A program made the position numbers and the translations under genes. From NCBI GenBank assembly GCA_964606405.1, contig CAZSGH010000032.1:1-32591 (forward strand): 32,591 nt of DNA, given 5' to 3'. The notes beneath the pieces are model-generated. The model worked only from the letters and a program-made list of their open reading frames with translations. It made no database searches and had not been told where the DNA came from. Below, one piece after another: positions 8,325-16,776 of the stretch (position 1 is its first letter; each line of letters starts with the position of its first letter). The DNA is from GCA-002282575 sp964606405 (lineage in GTDB: Bacteria; Pseudomonadota; Gammaproteobacteria; Thiomicrospirales; Thiomicrospiraceae).

Positions 8325-10314
8325 TACGCTTTATGAAGTTTTGGGATTGCTACTTGTCTCCGTCTTAATGGTAGCTGGCTTTAAACGATTACATTTGCCA
8401 CCCATTTTAGGCTACATCGTTGTCGGCATTCTGATGGGACCCCACGCATTAGGACTGATTGCCAACGAAGCCAATATTCACTTTTTAGCCGAGTTTGGTA
8501 TTGTTTTCATGCTGTTTGCCATTGGGCTAGAGTTTTCAATTCCCCAATTCTTAACCATGCGCCGCACCATGCTAGGACTAGGAAGCCTGCAAGTCATTCT
8601 TTCAATGGTTGTATTTGGATTTATTGCCTATTCAGTTGGTGTCAGTTGGCAAGTTGCGCTTTTGGCAGGGGGAGCGCTGGCAATGTCATCAACCGCGGTA
8701 GTACTCAAACAATTAAACGAACAAGCCGAAATGCAGTCACGACATGGACGCAATGCCTTTGGCATTCTGCTCTTTCAAGACTTAGCAGCCATCCCTTTAC
8801 TGATTATTATTCCTGTGTTAGGTGCCAATTTAAGTGGTGCAAACGGTACAGATAGCACCATGTCTCACGAACTGATTTGGGCATTGGTTAAAGGTATTCT
8901 TGCTGTCGTTGTTTTGCTCATTATTGGACGCACACTCATCAGACCTCTCTTTCACGAAGTCGCGCGCTCAAAATCGAACGAACTTTTCACCCTAACCGTT
9001 TTACTAGTAGCCATCGCAGCTGCCGCGCTCACCAGCAGTCTCGGATTATCAATGGCGTTAGGGGCATTTATTGCTGGGATGATGTTAGCCGAAACAGAGT
9101 TTCGCCATCAAGTTGAATCCGACATTCGTCCCTTCCAAGACGTGCTATTAGGCTTGTTTTTTGTCACCATTGGTATTCTTATTGATCTAGGCGTTGTCTG
9201 GCAACACGTTGGACTTGTTCTGACACTCACGCTGGGTTTGATTGTACTCAAAGCATTAGTTGTCGGCTTGCTCGAATATGGCTTTGGCAATAATGGTGGC
9301 GTAGCACTTCGTACCGCCCTCGTATTAGCACACGGCGGCGAATTCGGCTTTGCGTTGTTATCTCTCATGTTTAATCAAAAACTACTCCCCGAACTCGAAG
9401 GACAAGTACTCTTAGCAGCGGCCATTTTTAGCATGATGCTCTCCCCCATTCTGATTAAGTACAATGGGAAGATCACCAAAAAAGTCATGGCTGGAACCTA
9501 TAACAAAGATCGTCAAGCACAAGAGAACATGATCGCAGCAGAGTCTATTCACTTAGATGGTCACGTTCTTATTTGCGGCTTTGGACGTGTAGGTCAAACC
9601 CTTGCACGTTTTCTTAAAAAAGCAGGCATCTCTTATATTGCGCTTGACATGGATATTGCTCGTGTTACCGAAGCAAAACAGGCTGGAGAACCTGTTTATT
9701 ATGGCGACTCATCACGGAAAGAAATATTGCACGCAGCGGGAATCGACCGCGCGCAATTAATTGTACTATCTATTTCCGACTTTGCTACCTCACTCAAAAC
9801 CCTCTACCGCGTGCGCGAAATGCGACGAGATGTGCAAGTTATGGTGAGAACTCGTGACGAGGCACATTTAAGCCAATTAATGGAAGCAGGCGCAACAGAA
9901 GTTATCCCTGACACCTTCGAAGCCAGCATGATGCTATCCTCTCAAGTACTATTACTGATGGGACACTCTCCCGCCAGTATTCTCCGAGAGGTTCGCAAAG
10001 TGCGCCAAAGTCGATATAGTTTATTGCAGGGCTTTTATCCTGGCGAAAGCGACGAAGCCACGACGATTGATAAACCAACCACGATTCTGCACACCATTAT
10101 TTTGCAAGCCAATGCCGCAGCAGTTGGTAAAACATTGGAACAACTGCTGAACAAACACAAAGAGATTGAAATTGAAGCGGTTAAACGAGATGGTATTCGT
10201 GGTGACGAACCCGATATGGGATTAATGTTACAGGCTGGCGACATATTAGTTGTGAGAGGGATGCACGAAGCAATTAATCACTTTGAACAGTCTGTGATGT
10301 TAGGAAGCGCCTGA
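8317..10314 (+). CDS. CPA2 (Kef-type) monovalent cation:proton antiporter with RCK domains
   Basis: 665-residue inner-membrane transporter. The first about 390 residues hold some 12-13 hydrophobic segments of the Na+/H+ exchanger fold, starting VHNTLYEVLGLLLVSVLMVA and including LFQDLAAIPLL and SMALGAFIAGMMLAE. A TrkA-N/RCK domain starts near residue 414 with the Rossmann motif GFGRVGQ. A TrkA-C-like domain ends the protein. This resembles KefB/KefC/YbaL; KefG/KefF-type partners are absent here. I chose GTG at 8317 over upstream in-frame ATGs because it gives the family-like N-terminus and only an eight-base overlap with nadC; the Shine-Dalgarno is weak. Potassium efflux is the likely role, but sodium cannot be excluded. 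Confidence 0.88.
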   Translation: MHNTLYEVLGLLLVSVLMVAGFKRLHLPPILGYIVVGILMGPHALGLIANEANIHFLAEFGIVFMLFAIGLEFSIPQFLTMRRTMLGLGSLQVILSMVVFGFIAYSVGVSWQVALLAGGALAMSSTAVVLKQLNEQAEMQSRHGRNAFGILLFQDLAAIPLLIIIPVLGANLSGANGTDSTMSHELIWALVKGILAVVVLLIIGRTLIRPLFHEVARSKSNELFTLTVLLVAIAAAALTSSLGLSMALGAFIAGMMLAETEFRHQVESDIRPFQDVLLGLFFVTIGILIDLGVVWQHVGLVLTLTLGLIVLKALVVGLLEYGFGNNGGVALRTALVLAHGGEFGFALLSLMFNQKLLPELEGQVLLAAAIFSMMLSPILIKYNGKITKKVMAGTYNKDRQAQENMIAAESIHLDGHVLICGFGRVGQTLARFLKKAGISYIALDMDIARVTEAKQAGEPVYYGDSSRKEILHAAGIDRAQLIVLSISDFATSLKTLYRVREMRRDVQVMVRTRDEAHLSQLMEAGATEVIPDTFEASMMLSSQVLLLMGHSPASILREVRKVRQSRYSLLQGFYPGESDEATTIDKPTTILHTIILQANAAAVGKTLEQLLNKHKEIEIEAVKRDGIRGDEPDMGLMLQAGDILVVRGMHEAINHFEQSVMLGSA

Positions 10315-10346
10315 AAAACACACACGAAGTCTGCACAAGCCAAATT

Positions 10347-10387
10347 GAAGACATGAATAAAAAGCAAAGCGAATGATTCATGCCTTC
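10347..10387. repeat. Hairpin-only member of the intergenic repeat family (copy H)
   Basis: Arms GAAGACATGAAT (10347-10358) and ATTCATGCCTTC (10376-10387) pair at 11 of 12 positions. The loop contains AAAAAGCAAAGCGAA, which resembles the AAGCGAAGCG loop of the right hairpin in the full elements. It lies between the convergent antiporter and pgeF genes. Confidence 0.5.
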
Positions 10388-10389
10388 TT

Positions 10390-10407
10390 TAGGAGATTAA
10401 TCTCCTA
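10390..10407. other. Perfect 18-bp palindrome at the pgeF stop codon
   Basis: TAGGAGATTAATCTCCTA is an exact palindrome that spans the pgeF stop (10397-10399) between convergent genes. It could fold on both strands, but neither strand has the following T-run expected of an intrinsic terminator. Confidence 0.45.
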
Positions 10408-11152
10408 ACCAAATCAGTGTTGCCATACGTCCCGTTACACCGTCTCGACGATACGAAAAAAACTGTTCTGGACGATTAAACGTACACCAATGCCCACCGC
10501 CTAGCCAACAAACACTGAGCTGATCTAATTGCCACAATGCGATGCCTGCCAGATCAGCCAACCAATGCCCAGCCCGACTTGGCTTAAAATGATATTTTTC
10601 AGCTTGACCAGCGCTCAAAAAATGATCTCGGACATCTGCACTAATTTCAAAAGCAGAAAAACCAATACCGGGACCAACCCATGCCATTACCCGCTCTGGC
10701 GCTAAATTGGCACGACGCACAGCCTGCTGAATAACACCATCAGCCAACCCGCGCCAACCTGCATGCAACGCCATCACGAAAGAACCGCTTCGATCTGTCA
10801 ACAAAATGGGTAAACAATCAGCCGTCATAATCGCCAACACACGACCATGCTCATAGGTCCAAGCACCATCAGCATCAGGTAAAGGTGCATCGACAGCAGC
10901 CCACACCGCATCATCGGCATTAACAACCTCTGTACCATGCACCTGATTTAACCAAAATGGCGCACTTGGCAATAGCAACTGTTGTGATATCAACTGTCGA
11001 TTGTGCGACACAGCGGCTGGATCATCGCCAACATGCATTGCACAATTTAATGCATCATAGGGCGCGAGAGAAACCCCACCCTGACGCTGCGTAACATATG
11101 CCTTCACGCGCGCTGGCGCCGGCCAATCGGGTTGAATAAAGGTTAAACTCAC
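10397..11152 (-). CDS. pgeF: Peptidoglycan editing factor PgeF (YfiH, laccase-domain family)
   Basis: 251-residue cytoplasmic protein of the YfiH/DUF152 family. E. coli PgeF removes wrongly incorporated L-Ser from peptidoglycan precursors; older annotations call it polyphenol oxidase. The metal-site motifs are present: the GGVSLAPYDALN region, MTADCLPILL with its Cys, and HAGWRGL with its His. The GTG at 11152 gives MSLTFIQPDWPAP, which lines up with the E. coli N-terminus, and starts seven bases after the rluD stop. An in-frame ATG at 11194 would overlap rluD by more and is less likely. rluD-pgeF is a classic gammaproteobacterial pair. Confidence 0.9.
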   Translation of the reverse strand: MSLTFIQPDWPAPARVKAYVTQRQGGVSLAPYDALNCAMHVGDDPAAVSHNRQLISQQLLLPSAPFWLNQVHGTEVVNADDAVWAAVDAPLPDADGAWTYEHGRVLAIMTADCLPILLTDRSGSFVMALHAGWRGLADGVIQQAVRRANLAPERVMAWVGPGIGFSAFEISADVRDHFLSAGQAEKYHFKPSRAGHWLADLAGIALWQLDQLSVCWLGGGHWCTFNRPEQFFSYRRDGVTGRMATLIWLGD

Positions 11153-11159
11153 GACAAAC

Positions 11160-12131
11160 TCACGATACCATCTGTTGAGAAAACTCCTGAGCATCGAGAT
11201 GCAAAGCAGCAATCAATGCCTGCATATCATCTGGCAAAGGAACTTCAAAGGATAATAACTCACCCGTTAACGGATGTTCAAAAGACAACTGCGCCGCATG
11301 TAATGCCTGACGTTTAAATCCACGCAAAATAGACGCGTTTTCAGACGACATCCCTCTAGGCAAAGTCAAACGACGACCATACTCAGCATCACCCAATAAC
11401 GGAAAGTTAATGTGTGCCATATGCACACGAATTTGATGTGTACGCCCCGTTTCTAGCTGGCAACGAACGTGCGTATGCGCTCGAAACTTCTCGACAATAC
11501 GATAGTGTGTCGTTGCCTCACGACCTGCATGATCGTTTACCGTCATTTTAGTTCTGTCGGTACCATGACGCGCAATACCCGCCTCCACAGTTCCACCTGA
11601 AACCATCTGACCGACCACAACAGCATCATAAATACGCGCCACATCATGGTCTTTCAATAATTCAGTTAATGCCAACTGAACAGCCTCTGTTTTAGCAACA
11701 ACCAACAAACCACTGGTCATTTTATCAAGACGATGCACAATACCTGCACGCACCAAATTGCTAGAAGCAGGATAATGAAACAACAAGGCATTTAACAGCG
11801 TACCGTCGCTATTGCCTGCACCAGGATGAACCACCAAACCTGCTGGCTTATTAATCACCAACAAACCATCATCTTCATAAATAATGTCCAAAGGAATATC
11901 TTGCGCTTCGTAAGTTAGCTCTTCTCGCTCTGGCAATTCAACGGTCAGGCTTTCACCGCCCAAAAGAACTTGTCGTGCGCGCGTCACCACAACCCCATTA
12001 ACACGAACCAAACCAGACTCTACGCAGGTCTTTAAACGCGCACGTGACACTTCTTTAATCAACTGACCCAACACACCATCTAACCGTGTTCCACCCAAAT
12101 CTAGAGGCACTCGCCCTTGCCACTCTGTCAT
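11160..12131 (-). CDS. rluD: 23S rRNA pseudouridine(1911/1915/1917) synthase RluD
   Basis: 323-residue enzyme that isomerises uridines in helix 69 of 23S rRNA. An S4-like RNA-binding domain (about residues 14-75, including RLDGVLGQL and VRVNG) precedes the RluA-type catalytic domain. The catalytic aspartate is Asp136 in HRLDKMTSGLLVVAK. Other family blocks seen are NKPAGLVVHPG, ETGRTHQIRVH and RQALHA. The length is normal. It is divergent from bamD with 282 bp between them, as in many gammaproteobacteria, and leads into pgeF. Confidence 0.96.
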   Translation of the reverse strand: MTEWQGRVPLDLGGTRLDGVLGQLIKEVSRARLKTCVESGLVRVNGVVVTRARQVLLGGESLTVELPEREELTYEAQDIPLDIIYEDDGLLVINKPAGLVVHPGAGNSDGTLLNALLFHYPASSNLVRAGIVHRLDKMTSGLLVVAKTEAVQLALTELLKDHDVARIYDAVVVGQMVSGGTVEAGIARHGTDRTKMTVNDHAGREATTHYRIVEKFRAHTHVRCQLETGRTHQIRVHMAHINFPLLGDAEYGRRLTLPRGMSSENASILRGFKRQALHAAQLSFEHPLTGELLSFEVPLPDDMQALIAALHLDAQEFSQQMVS

Positions 12132-12149
12132 TTTTTTGCCTTATTTATT

Positions 12150-12156
12150 TATAATA
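12150..12156 (-). promoter_or_regulatory. Candidate -10 region near the rluD start
   Basis: TATAATA reads as TATAAT on plus and TATTAT on minus, 19-25 bp from the rluD ATG. On the minus strand it could serve rluD with a very short leader. On the plus strand it would give bamD a leader of about 250 bases carrying the whole repeat element. No strong -35 is seen for either. Confidence 0.25.
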
Positions 12157-12250
12157 TGAGAGAATGATGCTATGTTTATGGCTATCTGTCTAGCAGCCTA
12201 TCGAAGTTAACGATAAACAAGCGATAAAATAGACTAACTAAAGGGTACAT

Positions 12251-12391
12251 CTAAAAGCCCAATGGGTTGGCGGTCTGTAGGAAGGCGATGTTGAAAACAG
12301 CATGTAACTGCTTGTTAAATCGCTTCCTCCAGCAAAAAAAACAAACTTGGAAAGTCTAAAAACAAGCGAAGCGAGGTTTTCAGACTTTCCC
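12251..12391 (+). repeat. Intergenic repeat element, copy A (about 140 bp)
   Basis: Full member of the dispersed family. The left part reads CTAAAAGCCCAATGGGTTGG. The first hairpin pairs CTGTAGGAAGGCGAT (12275-12289) with ATCGCTTCCTCCAG (12319-12332). The spacer is AAAAAAAACAAACTTGG. The second hairpin pairs GGAAAGTCTAAAAAC (12349-12363) with GTTTTCAGACTTTCC (12376-12390) at 14 of 15 positions around the loop AAGCGAAGCGAG. It lies upstream of bamD in the rluD-bamD divergent space. Confidence 0.82.
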
Positions 12392-12413
12392 ACCGAATTA
12401 TCACAAGGTTATC

Positions 12414-13151
12414 ATGAAAACAATTCGCACATTTTTTCTTATTGCTATAACGATTCAACTGCTTAGCGGATGCTCTATGTTTAGCAAAGAACAAGAACCG
12501 ACACGTGCCGTCGAAGAATACTTTCAGCGTGGTCACGATGCGCTCAATGACGGATCATGGGACTTGGCCATTAAAGAATTTGAAAAGCTGCGTTCGGTGT
12601 ATCCTTATGGTACTTGGTCAGAACAGGCCTCTTTGGAGCTTGCTTATGCCTATTATCGCAATAACGAACCGCAATCAGCAGTAAGGGAAGTTGAAGAATT
12701 CATTCGCATGTATCCCAAACACGCCCGCCTACCTTATGCCTTGTACATCAAAGGCATTGCACGTGAAAGTACCACACGCAGCTTTTTAGATAACTACATC
12801 GCTGATCCTGCTCGCCGCGACAGCGAGCCGTTGCGCCAAGCCTACCAAGATTATCTCAATCTCATTCAGCGCTTCCCCAATAGCGAATACGCAAATGATG
12901 CTAAGTTGCGCTTAGTTCGTCTGCGCAATAGCCTAGCGCGCCATGAAATGCAAGTTGCCGAGTTTTATGTCGAACGTCAAGCATGGTTGGCTGCCGTCAA
13001 GCGCGCGCAATACGTGCTCGAAAATTACCCACAAACACCAAGCAGTCAGCGCGCACTACAAATTATGGCGCAATCATACGATGCTTTAGGATTAACACAA
13101 TCGACAGATGAAGTTAAACAAGTCATCAAACTGAATAGCGCGTCAAAATAA
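12414..13151 (+). CDS. bamD: Outer membrane assembly lipoprotein BamD (YfiO/ComL)
   Basis: 245-residue lipoprotein of the BAM complex, which folds beta-barrel proteins into the outer membrane. A signal peptide ends in the lipobox LLSGC with the lipidated Cys20. Five TPR-like helical repeats follow, for example RAVEEYFQRGHDALNDG at the first and RFPNSEYANDAKLRL later. The length is that of E. coli BamD. The start has AAGG about nine bases upstream. Both flanks of the gene carry direct copies of the intergenic repeat (A and B), which is unusual for an essential gene. Confidence 0.95.
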   Translation: MKTIRTFFLIAITIQLLSGCSMFSKEQEPTRAVEEYFQRGHDALNDGSWDLAIKEFEKLRSVYPYGTWSEQASLELAYAYYRNNEPQSAVREVEEFIRMYPKHARLPYALYIKGIARESTTRSFLDNYIADPARRDSEPLRQAYQDYLNLIQRFPNSEYANDAKLRLVRLRNSLARHEMQVAEFYVERQAWLAAVKRAQYVLENYPQTPSSQRALQIMAQSYDALGLTQSTDEVKQVIKLNSASK

Positions 13152-13160
13152 AGGATAACG

Positions 13161-13303
13161 CTAAAAGCTCAACGAACTGGTGGTTGGGGAAAGGGATTCC
13201 AAAAACTTGCCTGTACCGGATAGACTTACCGACATTCCGGCAGTAAAAAATAACTTTGGAAGTTCTAAAAACAACCACAACATGGTTTTTAAGGACATCA
13301 TCT
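13161..13303 (+). repeat. Intergenic repeat element, copy B (about 140 bp)
   Basis: Same orientation as copy A, beginning ten bases after the bamD stop with CTAAAAGCTCAACGAACTGG. It has the conserved GGGGAAAGGG, the spacer GTAAAAAATAACTTTGGAAG, and the right hairpin TCTAAAAAC...GGTTTTTAAGGA (13264-13295). The first hairpin is degenerate. The central part forms a separate CCGGA...TCCGG stem (13217-13240). It separates bamD from the adaptor gene. Confidence 0.72.
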
Positions 13304-13328
13304 CTCTTAAAATACGAAGGAAATTGAA

Positions 13329-14564
13329 ATGAAGGCAAAACAGTGGCTTTTCTTATTAACAGCCATCACTGCCTTAGTGGCAACTTTCTTTTGGTGGTCA
13401 CAACCCAAACCCGTCGAAGCAATTAAAGTCGTCAAAGACACAATCACTCAAAGCATTGTTGCAACAGGTCGTGTTGCCCCTCTAGCAAAAATTGACATCG
13501 GCAGCCTTATCACAGCAAACATCTATGACATCCATGTTGTCGAAGGCAATAAAGTTATTGCAGGACAACCATTGATTACCCTTACTGATAATGCGTTAGA
13601 AGCATCACTTGCACAAGCACAAGCGAACCTAAAAGAATCAGAATTGCGCAATGTCGAACTCGACACCCTGACACGCCCTCTCGCACGACATGCCTTAGAA
13701 CAAGCACAAACAAACTTAAAACAATCTCAAACAGACTACCAGAGACAATTAGAACTTAGTCAAAAAAACATGCTGGCAAAAACCACTCTAGACCAAGCTA
13801 AGCGCAACTTAGAGATTAACCAAACAGCACTCGAAAGCGCACAGTTACAGTTAAATGCAACACAAGAAAATGGCAGTAGCCGTCGAGTCATTCAAGCAAA
13901 GTTAGAGCAAGCGCAATCAGCATTCGCGCTCGCACGAGCAAAAACAGAGCAACTCATCATTCGTGCGCCCACTGACGGCATTATTTTGAACCGCAATACC
14001 GAAGTCGGCACAACAGCACAACCAGGGAAAACCCTCCTAACCCTTGCCAACATCGCGGAAACACGCATCGAAGTGCCCATCGACGAAAAAAGCATTCGCC
14101 ACCTTAAGCAAAACCAAGGAGCAACAGTTATTGCCGATGCCTATCCGAAAGAACCTTTTACGGCTCGTTTGTCATTAGTTTACCCAAGTGTTGATGCCGC
14201 ACGCGCCACCGTTAATGTTCGACTGATTGTCGAGACACCACCCGACTTTCTCAAACCCGACATGACTGTCAGTGTAGAAATGAAAACGAATCAAGTAACA
14301 AACGCACTCATTTTACCGACGGACGCAATTCATAATAGCGATAGTAACCAACCTTGGGTACAAGTGATTCGCGATGGCGTCGTACAGCAACAAATCGTTC
14401 AGACAGGAATAAAAGGAATCGGCAATACCCAAATTCTATCCGGGTTAGCTGAAGGAGACTGGGTCGTTACCCAAACAGGCATCAAAAACAACACTAAAGT
14501 CCAGCCAAAAGCCAGAGAAGATCAATTAATCAAAGGCTTTGACTTACCCGATGGCATTAAATAA
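13329..14564 (+). CDS. Periplasmic adaptor (membrane fusion) protein of an ABC efflux system
   Basis: 411-residue HlyD/MacA-type adaptor. An uncleaved N-terminal helix (about 5-24) is followed by the split lipoyl domain (VATGRVAPLAKIDIGSLITA and RAPTDGIILNRNTEVGTTAQPG). Between these lies a long alpha-helical hairpin rich in Gln, Ala and Leu (about 85-205). A beta-barrel and a membrane-proximal domain follow. Such adaptors join an inner-membrane ABC pump to an outer-membrane TolC-type channel. The start has GAAGGAAA about seven bases upstream. The permease and ATPase genes follow in the order adaptor-permease-ATPase. MacB normally has fused permease and ATPase, so this is closer to the split DevBCA type. 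Confidence 0.88.
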   Translation: MKAKQWLFLLTAITALVATFFWWSQPKPVEAIKVVKDTITQSIVATGRVAPLAKIDIGSLITANIYDIHVVEGNKVIAGQPLITLTDNALEASLAQAQANLKESELRNVELDTLTRPLARHALEQAQTNLKQSQTDYQRQLELSQKNMLAKTTLDQAKRNLEINQTALESAQLQLNATQENGSSRRVIQAKLEQAQSAFALARAKTEQLIIRAPTDGIILNRNTEVGTTAQPGKTLLTLANIAETRIEVPIDEKSIRHLKQNQGATVIADAYPKEPFTARLSLVYPSVDAARATVNVRLIVETPPDFLKPDMTVSVEMKTNQVTNALILPTDAIHNSDSNQPWVQVIRDGVVQQQIVQTGIKGIGNTQILSGLAEGDWVVTQTGIKNNTKVQPKAREDQLIKGFDLPDGIK

Positions 14565-14572
14565 TGGAAACA

Positions 14573-14710
14573 ACTAAAAACTGCGCTACGCTTGTTTTTA
14601 GAACCCGCTCTTTGGCTCTTTGACTAATGGAAGAGGAACCTCTTGATAAGTTACAAATTAATTGCTTTCCGCCTTCCCCCAGAAAACTTGCCTATTTAGG
14701 TCTTTAGAGG
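14573..14710 (-). repeat. Intergenic repeat element, copy C (inverted, about 140 bp)
   Basis: Reverse orientation relative to copies A, B and D. On the minus strand it starts CCTCTAAAGACCTAAATAGG, has CTGGGGGAAGGCGG and GCAATTAATTT in common with copy D, and ends with the right hairpin. That hairpin pairs CTAAAAAC (14574-14581) with GTTTTTAG (14594-14601) exactly. It fills nearly all of the space between the adaptor stop and the permease start. Its left end (TTTAGAGG on plus) holds the permease Shine-Dalgarno. Confidence 0.78.
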
Positions 14711-14717
14711 ATCCAGA

Positions 14718-15932
14718 ATGACGCTTAACTTTGAATGGCTACTGGCTGTACGTTTTTTACGAGAAGGACGTATGCAATCACTACTGATTCTGGCCGGTGT
14801 TACGGGGGGTGTAGCTGTTATTATTTTTTTAACACAACTGATTAACCAACTACAGGGCAGTATTATTGATCGCGTTTTATCTAGCCAAGCACACATTGTG
14901 ATCAGAGCTGCAGAAGAAACCCCTTTACGTCTCATACCCGACAAAGCCATTGCCGCCACTATTCAACCAAGGGGACAGCGATTACGAAGCATCGATCAAT
15001 GGGAAAATATTGTACAACTAGCGCGCAATACTCCTGGCGTTGTTGCTGTATCGCCTGTCGCATCAGGTCCCGCATTTGCACGACACAATCTCGCAACAAA
15101 ATCGATTGCACTTGTTGGCATGATTCCCAATGACTATCGTCAAGTTGTTAAGATGAATAACTACATGTTAAAAGGCGACTTCAATCTCTCAGGAGACCAA
15201 ACCATTATTGGCAAAGACTTGGCCAGCGATTTAGGCGTCAATCAAGGTGATCGCATCCAAATCATGACAGAAAATGGCACACAACAAAGTTTGACCATTG
15301 TCGCAATATTTGATCTTAACAACAAAGACTTGAATAAACGCTGGGTATTCACAACCCTACGCATGTCGCAAAGCCTTCTTAATATCCCTGGGGGTGTATC
15401 AAATATTGATCTGACAGTAGCAGACCTCTTTGGCGCAAAATCTCTTGCTCAACGTCTAAGCGCACAAACAGAACTGCTCGTTGAGTCTTGGATGGAAACC
15501 AACTCAGGACTGCTGAACGCATTATCAAATCAAACCGTTACCAACAACCTCATTCGCGTGTTTATTGTAATCATTGTTGCACTCGGCATCACCAGCGTAT
15601 TGGTCGTATCTGTGGTTCAAAAACAAAAAGAAATTGGCATTTTACGTGCAATGGGAGCAAAACGCGGACAAATTATGCGCATTTTTTTACTACAAGGTGC
15701 TATTTTTGGCACACTAGGATCTCTTATGGGAGCATCCCTATCCTTTGCACTGCTCACGTTATTCTCAAACATCTATAAAGCACCAGATGGCAGCACGCTC
15801 TTTACAGCACAGCTCGATCCCAAGCTAGTGATTATGGCAACGGCTGTTGCAATAGTTGTGGGTATCTTATCTGCGCTTGTACCAGCAAGGCGCGCTGCTC
15901 GCATGGATCCCGTTCAAGCGATTCGAAGTTAA
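14718..15932 (+). CDS. ABC transporter permease, FtsX/MacB-LolE fold
   Basis: 404-residue inner-membrane protein with the four-helix FtsX architecture. One helix is near residues 22-42, then a large periplasmic MacB-core-like domain (about 43-270), then three C-terminal helices (about 277-298, 323-350, 374-395). QKQKEIGILRAMGAKRGQI is the coupling segment typical of this family. The end, PARRAARMDPVQAIRS, is the classic FtsX C-terminus. AGAGG nine bases before the ATG is a good ribosome site and belongs to repeat copy C. With the flanking adaptor and ATPase it forms a mechanotransmission-type export system. Substrate unknown; lipoprotein, peptide or lipid export are all possible. Confidence 0.88.
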   Translation: MTLNFEWLLAVRFLREGRMQSLLILAGVTGGVAVIIFLTQLINQLQGSIIDRVLSSQAHIVIRAAEETPLRLIPDKAIAATIQPRGQRLRSIDQWENIVQLARNTPGVVAVSPVASGPAFARHNLATKSIALVGMIPNDYRQVVKMNNYMLKGDFNLSGDQTIIGKDLASDLGVNQGDRIQIMTENGTQQSLTIVAIFDLNNKDLNKRWVFTTLRMSQSLLNIPGGVSNIDLTVADLFGAKSLAQRLSAQTELLVESWMETNSGLLNALSNQTVTNNLIRVFIVIIVALGITSVLVVSVVQKQKEIGILRAMGAKRGQIMRIFLLQGAIFGTLGSLMGASLSFALLTLFSNIYKAPDGSTLFTAQLDPKLVIMATAVAIVVGILSALVPARRAARMDPVQAIRS

Positions 15933-15950
15933 CTCGGGTAAAAACCAATA

Positions 15951-16631
15951 ATGAATAACATCTTGCAATTAACCAACATATGCAAATCTTATGGCATCGG
16001 AACACCTGTTGAAACAGAAGTATTACATAACATCAATCTGAGCATCGCAAGCGGTAGTTTTAGCGCACTAACAGGACCATCTGGATCAGGAAAGTCAACA
16101 CTACTCAATCTTATTGGTTTACTAGAACCTCCGACAAGTGGCACATTAACAATCAACAAACAAAATACGAATCAACTAGATGACCAAGCAATGACCAAGT
16201 TACGTGGTCAAAGTCTCGGCTTTATTTTTCAATTCCATCACCTCCTCCCTGCCTTCAGCGCATTAGACAATGTCATGATGCCAGCCATCATCGACAACCA
16301 ACATAGAAATCAGCTGCAGGATATTAAACACGCAAAAGAGCTCCTTAATGCGGTTGGACTCAGCAATGCTATTGATAAAAAACCTGCCGAACTCTCTGGT
16401 GGTATGCAACAAAGAGTGGCAATTGCCCGTGCTTTAATGATGAGTCCACCCCTTGTTTTAGCCGATGAACCAACAGGCAATCTAGACACCCATAGTGCTA
16501 ACGAAGTTTTTAAACTCATGCGTAAAATTAACAACGAACAAGGCATTGCTTTTCTCATCGTTACTCACGATCCCAACTTAGCAGAGCGCTGTGATCGAAC
16601 ATTTAACCTCATTGATGGCTATCTACAATGA
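15951..16631 (+). CDS. ABC transporter ATPase (MacB/LolD type)
   Basis: 226-residue cytoplasmic ATPase. It has Walker A GPSGSGKSTLLNLIG, the Q-loop in FIFQFHHLLPAFSALDNVMMP, signature LSGGMQQRVAIARAL, Walker B LVLADEPTGNLD and the H-loop VTHD. The FHHLLP segment and size place it with the MacB/LolD/FtsE group that drives FtsX-fold permeases. It begins 18 bases after the permease stop, so the two are co-transcribed. LolD itself is possible, but the system here has an adaptor and a single permease, unlike LolCDE. Confidence 0.92.
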   Translation: MNNILQLTNICKSYGIGTPVETEVLHNINLSIASGSFSALTGPSGSGKSTLLNLIGLLEPPTSGTLTINKQNTNQLDDQAMTKLRGQSLGFIFQFHHLLPAFSALDNVMMPAIIDNQHRNQLQDIKHAKELLNAVGLSNAIDKKPAELSGGMQQRVAIARALMMSPPLVLADEPTGNLDTHSANEVFKLMRKINNEQGIAFLIVTHDPNLAERCDRTFNLIDGYLQ

Positions 16632-16683
16632 AAAACGCCCGATTAAGCACATTAAGAACCTCCTTTTTAGACGAACAACACGC

Positions 16684-16689
16684 TATAAT
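16684..16689 (+). promoter_or_regulatory. Candidate -10 element for the chemosensory operon
   Basis: TATAAT within GCTATAATG lies 88 bases upstream of the cheA start in the 145-bp space after the ABC ATPase. No strong -35 hexamer is seen. A small GGCC...GGCC inverted repeat at 16712-16725 falls in the presumed leader. The same GCTATAATG occurs upstream of infA. Confidence 0.45.
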
Positions 16690-16776
16690 GTACAATATAA
16701 GTCTAAATAAAGGCCAAGGATGGCCGCTAACCCCATAAATAACGCACCGACAACCTTGTCATTGGAGTGACGCTGA

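Noticed and set aside
16632..16776. Possible further repeat copy upstream of cheA
   Set aside because: It has AAAAACGCCC and CCTTTTTAG but lacks the GGAAGG arms, the AAACTTGGG spacer and the AGCG loop in order.
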